Of a DNA stretch of 64,000 nt, positions 16,940 through 25,301 are shown in pieces. Origin of the DNA: SIG307 sp964609025 (GTDB lineage: Bacteria > Bacillota > Clostridia > Lachnospirales > Lachnospiraceae); the NCBI GenBank assembly GCA_964609025.1, contig CAZSQM010000015.1:11938-75937 (forward strand). The letters run 5' to 3'. The first letter of the stretch is position 1; every line of letters begins with the position of its first letter. The notes under the pieces are model-generated. The model was not told the DNA's origin and did not search any database. It saw only the letters and a program-made list of their open reading frames with translations. Both the position numbers and the translations under genes were made by a program.

Positions 16940-17383
16940 ATGGCATTATACAGTGAAAAGGTGATGGACCATTTCCGCAATCCGCGCAACGTCGGCGTGA
17001 TTGAAAATGCGGACGGTGTCGGCGAGGTCGGTAATGCGAAGTGCGGAGATATTATGAAAATATATCTGAAAATCGAGAATGATATCATTACCGATGTGAA
17101 GTTTGAAACCTTCGGGTGCGGCAGCGCGATTGCCTCCAGTTCGATGGCGACGGAAATGGTAAAAGGAAAACCGGTATCCGAAGCATTGCGGCTAACCAAT
17201 AAAGCGGTTGCGGAGGCGTTGGACGGGCTTCCGGCACATAAGCTGCATTGTTCCGTGCTTGCCGAGGAAGCAATTAAGGCAGCCCTGAAAGATTATTATG
17301 CAAAGAGCGGAAAAGCATACGATGAAACGTTATTTCCTCCGACCTGTGAGGAATGCGGCTGTGGATGTCATTCCGCGGAATAA
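16940..17383 (+). CDS. iscU: Fe-S cluster scaffold IscU/NifU N-domain
   Basis: A 147-residue scaffold protein. The three cluster ligands are present: Cys35 (AKCGD), Cys60 (FGCGSA) and Cys104 (LHCSVLA). The LPAHK-LHC spacing is the IscU type. The tail is unusual: after a normal C-terminal helix it ends with CEECGCGCH (Cys136, 139, 141 and 143), which could bind metal. The gene begins 9 bases after iscS with an AGGTGAT ribosome site, and a terminator follows. No IscA, HscA/B or SufBCD gene lies in the window. Confidence 0.96.
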   Translation: MALYSEKVMDHFRNPRNVGVIENADGVGEVGNAKCGDIMKIYLKIENDIITDVKFETFGCGSAIASSSMATEMVKGKPVSEALRLTNKAVAEALDGLPAHKLHCSVLAEEAIKAALKDYYAKSGKAYDETLFPPTCEECGCGCHSAE

Positions 17384-17388
17384 AAGCG

Positions 17389-17424
17389 AAGCGGCGACCT
17401 AGTTTGGTTCGCCGCTTTCTTTTT
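17389..17424 (+). terminator. Terminator after iscU
   Basis: AAGCGGCGA (17389-17397) pairs with TCGCCGCTT (17409-17417), followed by the T-rich tract TCTTTTTCTTTT. The hairpin contains the stop codon of the convergent DUF4364 gene, so it may serve both strands. Confidence 0.85.
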
Positions 17425-17947
17425 CTTTTACCGCGAGCAGTTTTGTCACGATGTAAGTGTAAATATCCGTACTGTTTTCGCGCCAGTTATTGCAGAGCTT
17501 TTCTGCCTCTGCTTCGTTGGAAACGGTAATCTGCAGGTTCAGGAGTACCGAGTCACGGTCCAGAATTTTGCATTCCGCAAGGTATTCGGAATGTTTGACC
17601 TCGTAATAGTCGGCGGGAGTGGATTGCTCCTCCTTTAAGTGGTAACGCTGTGCGGAAAGGTACTGGTCGATGTCATCCCGGGCCGCCGGGGAAATGTCCT
17701 TAAAGAAAAAAGAGAGCGCTTCGCCGCCGGCTTCGGTAATGTGATATAGGGTTTTGTTGCGGACGACTTCTTTGGCGATAAAGCCGTCTTCGGTTAAATC
17801 GTTGATGGTTTCATGCAATGTGAAATAGTCCGTGTAGTTTTTCCCGATGAAAAAATCCGTGAGCTGGGAATCCGTCATGGAAAAATCAATCCGGTCCAGA
17901 ATATAAAGAATCATAAGTTTGTAAAGCATCAGCATTTCAGACTGCAT
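17399..17947 (-). CDS. DUF4364 family protein
   Basis: A 182-residue protein matching the clostridial DUF4364 family by overall pattern. Residues 1-75 look like a winged-helix domain (LYKLMILYILDRIDFSMTDS..., ETINDLTEDGFI, YHITEAGGEALSFF), similar in plan to PadR-like regulators. The C-terminal half is an alpha/beta segment ending in VTKLLAVKEKE. The function is unknown; a DNA-binding role is only suggested by the fold. Its start overlaps the end of the radical SAM gene by 19 bases, implying translational coupling. Confidence 0.85.
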   Translation of the reverse strand: MQSEMLMLYKLMILYILDRIDFSMTDSQLTDFFIGKNYTDYFTLHETINDLTEDGFIAKEVVRNKTLYHITEAGGEALSFFFKDISPAARDDIDQYLSAQRYHLKEEQSTPADYYEVKHSEYLAECKILDRDSVLLNLQITVSNEAEAEKLCNNWRENSTDIYTYIVTKLLAVKEKESGEPN

Positions 17948-18846
17948 GAGAAACTCCTTTCCATCTGCCGATGAAGGGCATTAAGTACATTCTTTTTATC
18001 TGCGCTCCAAAGCGGAGCAAGTAAGGTGCGTTTCGGTCCGTCGCCGGTGATACGGTAAAGGACAATGTTTTCCGGGATAAGTGAGAGCACGGAACAAAGG
18101 ATTTCGGTATAAGCCTCCGGCGTCATACAGGCAAATTCGGAGGGCGGCGCACTTTGGTAATAGTCCGCCAGGTCCGTATCCCGCAAAATATGTAAAAGCT
18201 GTAATTTGATTCCGTGTACTCCCGCCGCCACAACATGCTTTACCGTTTCGGCCATATCCTGGGCGGTTTCCTTCGGAAGCCCGAGTATGATATGGGTGAT
18301 GACGGGAAGCTTTGCAGCGTGTAGGCGGGAAACGGCGTCGTCGTAAACAAAAAGAGGATACCCGCGCCGGATAAAGTCTGCCGTTCTTTCGTGAATCGTT
18401 TGCAGCCCGAGCTCTACATAAACCGGCTTTTCCCGGTTGAGCTTCGCAAGCAGCGCGATACATTCCGGAGAAAGACAGTCCGGTCTGGTGGCAACGGACA
18501 GCCCCACTACCTCCGGGTCAGCAAGCGCTTCCGAAAAGATACCGCGCAGGTAAGAAACCGGTGCGTAGGTATTCGTAAATGCCTGAAAGTAGGCAAGATA
18601 ACCGGCAAAATTCTCCTTTTGTTTCGGTAGCTTTCCGGCAACCCGCTGTTTTGCGGCGGCAAGCTGCTCCGGAATCGAAAGCGAGGCAGGGGCGGCAAAA
18701 TCGCCGGAGCCGCCACGACTGCAAAAAATACAGCCTCTGGTATCTATTGTGCCGTCCCGGTTCGGGCAGGTCATACCGCCGTTTAAGGAAATGCGGTAGA
18801 CCTTTCCGCCGAAACGGGTACGGTAATAGTCGTTTGCGGTAAGCAT
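17929..18846 (-). CDS. Radical SAM protein, YhcC/TIGR01212 family
   Basis: A 305-residue radical SAM protein. The N terminus (YYRTRFGGKVYRISLNGGMTCPN) and the cluster-binding region CPNRDGTIDTRGCIFC fit the YhcC/TIGR01212 group, whose cluster cysteines are spaced more widely than the usual CxxxCxxC. GLQTIHERTADFIRRGY and HIILGLPKET are further radical SAM signatures. Family members are linked to tRNA modification, but the reaction here is unproven. Second gene of the minus-strand run: it begins 9 bases after the malic enzyme stop and overlaps DUF4364 at its 3' end. Confidence 0.88.
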   Translation of the reverse strand: MLTANDYYRTRFGGKVYRISLNGGMTCPNRDGTIDTRGCIFCSRGGSGDFAAPASLSIPEQLAAAKQRVAGKLPKQKENFAGYLAYFQAFTNTYAPVSYLRGIFSEALADPEVVGLSVATRPDCLSPECIALLAKLNREKPVYVELGLQTIHERTADFIRRGYPLFVYDDAVSRLHAAKLPVITHIILGLPKETAQDMAETVKHVVAAGVHGIKLQLLHILRDTDLADYYQSAPPSEFACMTPEAYTEILCSVLSLIPENIVLYRITGDGPKRTLLAPLWSADKKNVLNALHRQMERSFSCSLKC

Positions 18847-18855
18847 AGCCTTCTC

Positions 18856-20007
18856 CTATTTGATGTGTGCTTTTACGGCAGTGCTTACGGCGTCGCAGAC
18901 TCTCGGGTCGAAAGGCTGCGGCAGAATGTGGTCCTCAGACAGTTCGGAGTCGTCTACCAGTCCGGCAATGGCAAGTGCGGCGGCAAGCTTCATCTCCTCC
19001 GTAATCTGCGAAGCGCGTCCTTCCAGTGCGCCGCGGAAAATGCCCGGGAATACGATAACATTGTTGACCTGATTCGGAAAATCCGAGCGGCCGGTACCGA
19101 TTACGCGGGCGCCTGCCTTTTTTGCCAAATCCGGCATAATCTCCGGTACAGGGTTTGCCATTGCAAACAGGATAGCATCGGAATTCATGGAGGCTACCAT
19201 TGCTTCCGTCACGATGTTCGGAGCGGAAACGCCGATAAAAATGTCGGCGCCCTTCATGGCGTCCGCAAGAGAACCTTCCCGCTCTTCCAGATTTGTAACC
19301 TCTACCATTTCTTTCTGCATCCAGTTAAGGTCCTTGGTCTTTTTCGAGAGCATGCCTACCTTGTCGCAGAGGATGAGCTTCTTGAAGCCGTAGTTTAAGA
19401 GGAGCTTTGAAATGGCGATTCCCGCGGAACCGGCGCCGTTTACCACAACCTGGCAGTCCTCCTTTTGCTTGCCGACTACCTTTAAGGCGTTAATCACGCC
19501 CGCAAGCACTACAATGGCGGTACCGTGCTGGTCGTCGTGGAAAACCGGAATCGGCAGGAGCTTTTTTAAGCGCTCCTCAATTTCAAAGCAGCGCGGGGCG
19601 GAGATGTCCTCTAAGTTAATGCCGCCGAAGGCCGGTGCAATGTTGACGATGGTTTTAATGATTTCCTCGGTGTCCTGCGTATCCAGACAAATCGGGAACG
19701 CATTGACTCCGCCGAATTCCTTAAACAGCACGCATTTGCCTTCCATTACCGGCATGGCTGCGGCTGCACCGATGTTTCCGAGCCCTAATACGGCGCTTCC
19801 GTCCGAGATAACGGCAACGGTGTTGGCCTTGATGGTGTAGCGGTATACCTCCTCCGGCTGCTTTGCAATGACCTTGCAAGGCTCGGCAACGCCAGGTGTA
19901 TAGGCGAGCGCAAGAGCCTCTCTGGAATTTACTTTGCACTTGGATTCGGTGGTGAGTTTGCCGTTCCATTCCGCATGGAGGGCAAGAGATTGTTCGTTGA
20001 TTGTCAT
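18856..20007 (-). CDS. Malic enzyme, NAD(P)-dependent
   Basis: A 383-residue malic enzyme that converts malate to pyruvate and CO2. The short bacterial type is recognised by LALAYTPGVAEPC, the metal/substrate site HDDQHGTAIVVLAG, and the dinucleotide fold VVNGAGSAGIAISKLL. GTGRSDFPNQVNNVIVFPG near the C terminus is intact. The start at 20007 is chosen because GGAAGGAG lies 6 bases upstream; a longer frame beginning at 20100 would start inside the promoter. Single catalytic module without the C-terminal phosphotransacetylase-like domain. First gene of the minus-strand operon. Confidence 0.94.
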   Translation of the reverse strand: MTINEQSLALHAEWNGKLTTESKCKVNSREALALAYTPGVAEPCKVIAKQPEEVYRYTIKANTVAVISDGSAVLGLGNIGAAAAMPVMEGKCVLFKEFGGVNAFPICLDTQDTEEIIKTIVNIAPAFGGINLEDISAPRCFEIEERLKKLLPIPVFHDDQHGTAIVVLAGVINALKVVGKQKEDCQVVVNGAGSAGIAISKLLLNYGFKKLILCDKVGMLSKKTKDLNWMQKEMVEVTNLEEREGSLADAMKGADIFIGVSAPNIVTEAMVASMNSDAILFAMANPVPEIMPDLAKKAGARVIGTGRSDFPNQVNNVIVFPGIFRGALEGRASQITEEMKLAAALAIAGLVDDSELSEDHILPQPFDPRVCDAVSTAVKAHIK

Positions 20008-20091
20008 ATGTTCTCCTTCCACAGAGAAGACCTCTCTGTTCCTTTGGCATTGTTCCTTTGTGGGGAATCCGAAATAAAATATCCAAAAAGC

Positions 20092-20120
20092 ATTATACAA
20101 TATAGCGGCGGAATGTGCAA
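20092..20120 (-). promoter_or_regulatory. Malic enzyme operon promoter and leader stem
   Basis: Minus strand TTGCAC (20120-20115) and TATAAT (20097-20092) with 17-base spacing. The roughly 78-base leader contains a hairpin (ACAGAGA/TCTCTGT, 20021-20039) just before the ribosome site, which could modulate translation or transcript stability. Confidence 0.75.
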
Positions 20121-20144
20121 GGCGGCAGAAAGGGAAAAAAACAT

Positions 20145-20173
20145 TTGACGTTAAAAGGATTTAGGAGTACAAT
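20145..20173 (+). promoter_or_regulatory. Promoter of LacI-sensor GGDEF gene
   Basis: TTGACG (20145-20150) and TACAAT (20168-20173), spacing 17, start near 20180. Divergent from the malic enzyme promoter; the two -35 boxes are 24 bases apart. Confidence 0.7.
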
Positions 20174-20228
20174 AAACTAAGAGAATTATTAGTTAAAAAA
20201 TACACAATGCAGAAGGGGGTAAGATTTC

Positions 20229-22139
20229 ATGGAAAAACACAAGATTGCTTTACTTGCGGCAACATGGGGGGAAGAAATGCTCAAGGAAGTAATATGTGGA
20301 ATCAGAGAACGTCTTGCTGAAATAGGCTGGGATTTGCATGTGTTTTTATGCTTTCCTGCTTTTGGACTGGATAATCCGGAAAGCTTCGGAAATTATAATA
20401 TTTTTTCTTTGCCGGAGTATGAAGATTACGAAGGGTTTTTATTGTCGGTCAATGTAGTGCAGGGCTATGATATGCTGAAAAAGTATTACCCGGGGTTACT
20501 TTCCTGCAAAAAGCCGATGATTTCCCTGGAAACGGAGATGGAAGGGATCAGTGCAATTATTCCGGACGGCTACAAAGCAGTGTACCGGATGGTAGAGCAT
20601 CTGATTACAGAGCACGGCTGCCGGGAGTTAAACTATGTGGGCGGCAGTCCGGAGCATCCCGATAATATTATCCGGAAAAAAGCGTATGTGGACGCACTGA
20701 CGGCACACGGAATACCGATAGAGGAAAGAAGAATCAGAGAGTATCGGTTTGTTGCCTCAGACGGCAGACAGGCGTATCGTGATTTTAAGAAACTTGGCAT
20801 AGAACTGCCGGATGCGGTTGTTTGCGCCTGTGACGCGATGGCGTTAGGGTATTGTCAGGAAGCGGAGGAGGACGGCAAATGTCCGCCGGAGGATTTTCTT
20901 ATTACCGGTTATGACAACGACGAAAACGCCAAAAGTTTTGTACCGAAGATTACGACGGTGGATAAAAAAGCGAAGATGTTAGGGTATGTGGGCTGCGACA
21001 AACTGCTTGGTCTGATTCGCGGCGAGGAGGTGCAAAAGAGCGTTTTATACGAGCCGGAGATTGTATGGAGAGGAAGCTGCGGCTGTTATGCGCCGGAAGA
21101 GCAGGAGCTGGAAAGAATGAATACAAGGCAGCTCCAGCGGCAGAGCTATTACAGGCTGAAAGAAGAAAACGAATATCACGATAAGCTGATCAGAATCCGT
21201 CAGGATCTGGCTCTTGCAACGTCAGAGGGTATGTTTAACTGGCTTTTGTCGGAAATCATGAAATCTTATGATATATACGGTTTCAGCATGTGCGTGAATC
21301 AGGATGTTTATTTCAGCACACATTCGGTAGAGGTTACCTGGAAAACCGGTTACTGCAAGAAGCAGTATGTGATGACAGGGATGAAGGAAAAGAAGATGCA
21401 GGCTGAGCCGCAGCTCATAAAAAGGCGGCAGCTTTTCCCGGATTATTTGCGGATGAGCGGAGAAGAACCGCATGTCTATATTTTTGTGCCGATTCAGAAG
21501 ACGGGGGCGAGTATAGGGTATTTCGTGGTAGCGGAGGGGTGCTGTCTGTTGCAGCGGCGTTGGATTCTCTATATTGCCAGTGCAATCAACGGTGCTTACG
21601 GTAATCTGCGAAATCTTGAAAATCTGCGGAAGATGAATAAAAGATTGGACAGTGTCTATATTAAGGACGCTTTGACCGATATGTATAACCGTTTCGGCTA
21701 CATGCGCGACGGTTATGAAATGTATGAAAAGAGCAGGGCTTACGGAAAGCCGCTTTTGGTGATGTTTATGGATATGGACCGCCTGAAGTATATCAATGAT
21801 ACGTTCGGGCATTCTCACGGAGACAATGCGCTGATTCTTTTTTCCGGTATCTTAAAGAAATGCGTGGGAGAAAAGATGATTGCCGTGCGTTACGGCGGGG
21901 ATGAGTTCCTGATTATCGGACCGGTGGAAAATGCGGAAGCGGCAGAAGAGTTTAAGCACACCTTGGAGGAAGAAGTAAAGGCTGTAAACGAGAGAGAACA
22001 GCTTCCTTATCAGATTGAAGCCAGCATCGGCTATGTATTGACGGACCCGAAGGGGAAAAAAGAGCTGGATGATTATGTGGAAGAAGCGGACAGTCTGATG
22101 TATGAAGTGAAGAAACGAAACAGAAAAAACAGGGAATAG
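20229..22139 (+). CDS. Cytoplasmic diguanylate cyclase with LacI-type sensor
   Basis: A 636-residue soluble protein. Residues 1-285 follow the periplasmic-binding-protein fold of LacI/GalR effector domains (IALLAATWGEEMLKEVICGI, PDAVVCACDAMALGYCQEAEE, FLITGYDNDENAKSFVPKITTVD). There is no helix-turn-helix in front of it and no signal peptide or membrane helix. A cysteine motif (GSCGCYAPEE) and a coiled segment lead to a GAF-like middle region (about 325-460). The C-terminal GGDEF domain starts at DALTDMYNRFGYMRDG and has an intact GGDEF loop. It most likely couples a small ligand, perhaps a sugar, to cyclic-di-GMP synthesis. GGGGGT serves as a weak ribosome site. A terminator follows. Confidence 0.88.
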   Translation: MEKHKIALLAATWGEEMLKEVICGIRERLAEIGWDLHVFLCFPAFGLDNPESFGNYNIFSLPEYEDYEGFLLSVNVVQGYDMLKKYYPGLLSCKKPMISLETEMEGISAIIPDGYKAVYRMVEHLITEHGCRELNYVGGSPEHPDNIIRKKAYVDALTAHGIPIEERRIREYRFVASDGRQAYRDFKKLGIELPDAVVCACDAMALGYCQEAEEDGKCPPEDFLITGYDNDENAKSFVPKITTVDKKAKMLGYVGCDKLLGLIRGEEVQKSVLYEPEIVWRGSCGCYAPEEQELERMNTRQLQRQSYYRLKEENEYHDKLIRIRQDLALATSEGMFNWLLSEIMKSYDIYGFSMCVNQDVYFSTHSVEVTWKTGYCKKQYVMTGMKEKKMQAEPQLIKRRQLFPDYLRMSGEEPHVYIFVPIQKTGASIGYFVVAEGCCLLQRRWILYIASAINGAYGNLRNLENLRKMNKRLDSVYIKDALTDMYNRFGYMRDGYEMYEKSRAYGKPLLVMFMDMDRLKYINDTFGHSHGDNALILFSGILKKCVGEKMIAVRYGGDEFLIIGPVENAEAAEEFKHTLEEEVKAVNEREQLPYQIEASIGYVLTDPKGKKELDDYVEEADSLMYEVKKRNRKNRE

Positions 22140-22155
22140 GTTCGAAAGAGAAAAC

Positions 22156-22188
22156 ATGTCCGGCTAACAGTTAGTCGGACATCGTTTT
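22156..22188 (+). terminator. Terminator after GGDEF gene
   Basis: ATGTCCG and CGGACAT, extended by CTAA/TTAG around a 3-base loop, are followed by CGTTTT. It separates the diguanylate cyclase from the potassium transport genes. Confidence 0.75.
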
Positions 22189-22238
22189 GTATAGCAGTCT
22201 GGCATGGGTGACGGAGAATGTGAAAATTTGGAGCGGAT

Positions 22239-23603
22239 ATGAAAAAGGAAAAAATACGATTTACGACAACGAGAATTATTATGCTCGGCTTTTTGCTCGG
22301 TTTGCTGTTAGGGGCGGTGCTTCTGACGCTGCCGATTGCTTCCGTGGACGGGAAATCTGCCGGTTTTCTGGATGCGTTGTTTGTATCCACCAGTGCGATT
22401 TGCGTAACGGGGCTTTCTACCGTAGTAACCGTGGAACAATGGAGCTTGTTCGGGCAGATTGTGATTCTGTTTCTGGTACAATTCGGCGGTCTTGGTATTG
22501 TTACGGTAATGACCGCAATGCTGCTCGTGTTCGGAAAACGGGTGACGCTGTCCGAACGTCTGCTGATACAGGAAGCGTACAATTTGGACACCCTTGGCGG
22601 TCTGGTCCGCGTGACAAAGAGCGTAATGAAGGGGACGTTTCTTGTAGAAGGAATCGGAGCGCTTCTTTATTTCTTCTGCTTTGTGGGAGAGTATCACATA
22701 AAAGCGGTGTGGTATGCGGTGTTTCATTCCGTATCCGCGTTCTGCAACGCGGGTCTGGATTTGGTCGGGGACGCAAGTTTTGTGCCGTACCGGACGAATG
22801 TGCCGGTCAATCTTATTACGATGGCACTGATTGTGGTCGGCGGTATCGGTTTCCCGGTCTGGTGGGATGTTTTGCATAAAACAAAGCTGGTAAGGGAAAG
22901 AGAACTTTCGCGGCATCGTTTCTGGCAGAGTCTTTCTTTGCATACCAAGCTGGCAGTCACGGTAACGACCGGTTTGATTTTCGGCGGCGCGCTGCTGTAC
23001 TTTTTGTTTGAGTACAAAAATCCCGACACGATGGGGGCGTTAAGCTTAGGAGAAAAGATAATGGTTTCCTTTTTTCAATCCGTAACGACAAGGACAGCGG
23101 GCTTTCAGACGATTGCGCAGGAAGACCTTACCCCGGCTTCCGGTTTCCTCAGTTTGTTGTTTATGTTTATCGGCGGGTCACCGTCCAGTACCGCGGGCGG
23201 CGTAAAAACAGTGACGATAGCGGTTCTTTTTCTTTCCGTGATTTCTTTGATCCGCGGGAAAAAGAATACGGAGGTGTTCGGACGCTGTATCCCGGACTTT
23301 TACATAAAAAAAGCGCTGGCGGTAATCTCCGTGAGCTTTAGCTGCATGATTGCGGGAACGCTTCTGATTTGTGTAACGCAGGGCTGGGAAGTGGTAGAAT
23401 CCCTGTATGAAGTCGTTTCGGCGCTGGCGACCGTAGGTCTTTCCTGCGGAAAGACCGCGGAGTTAAACGGAATCGGCAAAGGGATTATCATTTTGTGTAT
23501 GTATCTTGGACGTATCGGCCCGATTACATTGGCATTGTCCCTGCAGTCGGGAAAGAAGAAGAGCGTAAGGGAATTGCCGGAAGGAAAAGTTTTAATCGGA
23601 TAA
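22239..23603 (+). CDS. ktrB: Potassium transporter membrane subunit KtrB/TrkH
   Basis: A 454-residue polytopic protein of the TrkH/KtrB/HKT family with four M1-P-M2 repeats. The selectivity-filter glycines lie in SAICVTGLST, SAFCNAGLDL, TRTAGFQTI and SALATVGLSCG. The GGSPSSTAGGVKT loop after the third repeat is typical of KtrB. Together with KtrA, 46 bases downstream, it takes up K+ driven by Na+ or membrane potential. Normal KtrB length. The ribosome site TGGAG lies 6 bases before the ATG. Confidence 0.95.
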   Translation: MKKEKIRFTTTRIIMLGFLLGLLLGAVLLTLPIASVDGKSAGFLDALFVSTSAICVTGLSTVVTVEQWSLFGQIVILFLVQFGGLGIVTVMTAMLLVFGKRVTLSERLLIQEAYNLDTLGGLVRVTKSVMKGTFLVEGIGALLYFFCFVGEYHIKAVWYAVFHSVSAFCNAGLDLVGDASFVPYRTNVPVNLITMALIVVGGIGFPVWWDVLHKTKLVRERELSRHRFWQSLSLHTKLAVTVTTGLIFGGALLYFLFEYKNPDTMGALSLGEKIMVSFFQSVTTRTAGFQTIAQEDLTPASGFLSLLFMFIGGSPSSTAGGVKTVTIAVLFLSVISLIRGKKNTEVFGRCIPDFYIKKALAVISVSFSCMIAGTLLICVTQGWEVVESLYEVVSALATVGLSCGKTAELNGIGKGIIILCMYLGRIGPITLALSLQSGKKKSVRELPEGKVLIG

Positions 23604-23649
23604 GGACAGAAAGAGAGCAGCAGCCGCACGGCGCGGCGGAAGGAGAGCT

Positions 23650-24318
23650 ATGGCAAAGAAAGCAAAAAAGGAATTTGTGGTATTTGGATTGGGCAGGTTC
23701 GGGAGGAGCGTGGCAACGGCGCTGGCCGACGGCGGCTGTCAGGTGATGGCAGTGGATAACGACGGAGAAAAGGTCAAGGAAATTGCGGACAGCGTAACCT
23801 ATGCGGTGACTTGTGACGTTACGGATGCGGAGGCGCTTGCGTCCCTCGGCGTCGGAAATTTTGACGGCGCGATTGTCGCTATCGGTGAGGATATCGAGGC
23901 AAGCGTACTCGTAACGATACTGGCAAAGGAGTGCGGCATTTCATATGTGTTGGCGAAAGCGCAGAATGAACTGCATGCGAAGATTTTACGCAAGGTAGGT
24001 GCGGATTTGGTGGTCTTCCCGGAGAAGGAAACCGGTATCCGCATTGCAAATAACTTAATGGAGGGCAATCTGTTAGATGCCATTGAGCTTTCTTCGACGT
24101 TCAGCCTGGTGGAAATTACAACTCCGGCGGACTGGGTAGGAAAGAATCTGATTGAACTGAACCTGCGTGCAAAGAGAAGGCTGAATGTCATCGGAATCCG
24201 CAGAAACGGAAAGCTGAATATTAACCCGGACGCAGCGGAACCGCTGCGGGACGCGGATATTCTGGTAATGATCGGAAAGAACGAGGAGTTAAATAAATTA
24301 CGGGAAGTAAATAAATAA
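23650..24318 (+). CDS. ktrA: Potassium channel gating subunit KtrA/TrkA
   Basis: A 222-residue RCK protein. The N-terminal Rossmann domain has the nucleotide motif VVFGLGRFGRSVATAL and the acidic residue of AVDNDGEK, consistent with ATP/ADP or NAD control. The C-terminal RCK_C domain spans about 140-220 (PADWVGKNLIELNLRAKRRLNVIGI). It forms the cytoplasmic octamer that gates KtrB. Normal length for the single-copy KtrA type. GGAAGGAG ribosome site. It is followed after 23 bases by an unrelated methyltransferase gene. Confidence 0.95.
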   Translation: MAKKAKKEFVVFGLGRFGRSVATALADGGCQVMAVDNDGEKVKEIADSVTYAVTCDVTDAEALASLGVGNFDGAIVAIGEDIEASVLVTILAKECGISYVLAKAQNELHAKILRKVGADLVVFPEKETGIRIANNLMEGNLLDAIELSSTFSLVEITTPADWVGKNLIELNLRAKRRLNVIGIRRNGKLNINPDAAEPLRDADILVMIGKNEELNKLREVNK

Positions 24319-24341
24319 AGCCCGGAAAGGAACGGCAGAAC

Positions 24342-25124
24342 ATGATAAGCAGTACGGCAAATCCGCGGGTGAAGAATATTGTGCTGTTGCAGAAAAAGGC
24401 GAAGGAAAGACAGCGGCAGGGCTTGTTTGTAATCGAAGGGAAAAAGATGTTTGCGGAGGTGCTGCGGGACGCGCCGGAGGCAGTCGCGGAGCTTTATGTA
24501 ACCGAGGAATATCTGGCGCTTCCGGAGCAAAAGGAAATGTTAGCAAAAACCTGTTATGAAATTGTTTCGGAAAGCGTAATGAAAGCTATGGCGGAAACGA
24601 TGGAGCCGCAGGGCATTCTGGCAGCGGTGCGTATGCCGCGGTATGACAAACAGGCGCTTTTGCGTCGGGAAAATGCGGTCTGGCTCGCCCTGGAGGATTT
24701 GCGTGACCCCGGAAATCTGGGAACGATACTTCGGACCTCGGAAGCGGCGGGAGTGACCGGCGTTATTTTGAGCGGGAGTTCCGTTGATATTTATAACCCG
24801 AAGGTGATTCGCTCCACAATGGGAGCAATTTTCCGTGTCCCGCATTTTTATGCGGAGGACTTTCTTGCGGAGCTAAGGAGCTTAAAGGACGGCGGTGCCT
24901 GCCTTTATGCGGCGCATTTGGCCGGGACAAGGCGGTACGATGAAACGGCGTATGCGGGAAAAACGGTGATTTTAATAGGAAATGAGGCGAACGGGTTAAG
25001 CGGGGAGGCTGCGGCAGCGGCGGATTGTCTGGTAAAAATTCCGATGGAAGGAAAAGCGGAATCGCTGAATGCGGCGGTTGCGGCGGCCCTGCTTGTGTAT
25101 GAAGCATATCGCAGGCGGAGATAA
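24342..25124 (+). CDS. TrmH/SpoU-type RNA 2'-O-methyltransferase
   Basis: A 260-residue protein with an N-terminal substrate-binding domain (SSTANPRVKNIVLLQKKAKE, FVIEGKKM) and a C-terminal SPOUT knot. The three SpoU motifs are LEDLRDPGNLGTILRTSEAAG, ILIGNEANGLS and IPMEGKAESLNAAVAAALL. Such YsgA/RlmB-like enzymes methylate a 2'-OH in rRNA; the exact nucleotide is not deducible. Probably read through from ktrBA. A terminator with a T-run lies 19 bases after the stop. Confidence 0.92.
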   Translation: MISSTANPRVKNIVLLQKKAKERQRQGLFVIEGKKMFAEVLRDAPEAVAELYVTEEYLALPEQKEMLAKTCYEIVSESVMKAMAETMEPQGILAAVRMPRYDKQALLRRENAVWLALEDLRDPGNLGTILRTSEAAGVTGVILSGSSVDIYNPKVIRSTMGAIFRVPHFYAEDFLAELRSLKDGGACLYAAHLAGTRRYDETAYAGKTVILIGNEANGLSGEAAAAADCLVKIPMEGKAESLNAAVAAALLVYEAYRRRR

Positions 25125-25143
25125 TTCTGCCTGCGCTGTGCGT

Positions 25144-25167
25144 ATCCCCGTATCATAGGGGATTTTT
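25144..25167 (+). terminator. Terminator after SpoU methyltransferase
   Basis: ATCCCC and GGGGAT enclose an 8-base loop, followed directly by TTTTT. Compact intrinsic terminator. Confidence 0.75.
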
Positions 25168-25221
25168 AAAGAAAAATGTCGAATCTTCTGAAAGAAAAAG
25201 AATAAAATCTGCAATTCATAA

Positions 25222-25250
25222 TTTCCAAAAAATGTAAAGTAAGATATACT
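25222..25250 (+). promoter_or_regulatory. Promoter of membrane/coiled-coil gene
   Basis: TTTCCA (25222-25227) and TATACT (25245-25250) with 17-base spacing. The start near 25257 leaves a leader of about 45 bases. Confidence 0.55.
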
Positions 25251-25301
25251 TAGTTCCGTAAAGCACAGGTGATACGGCGATGGCGTACGGAAAGGAGTAT
25301 T

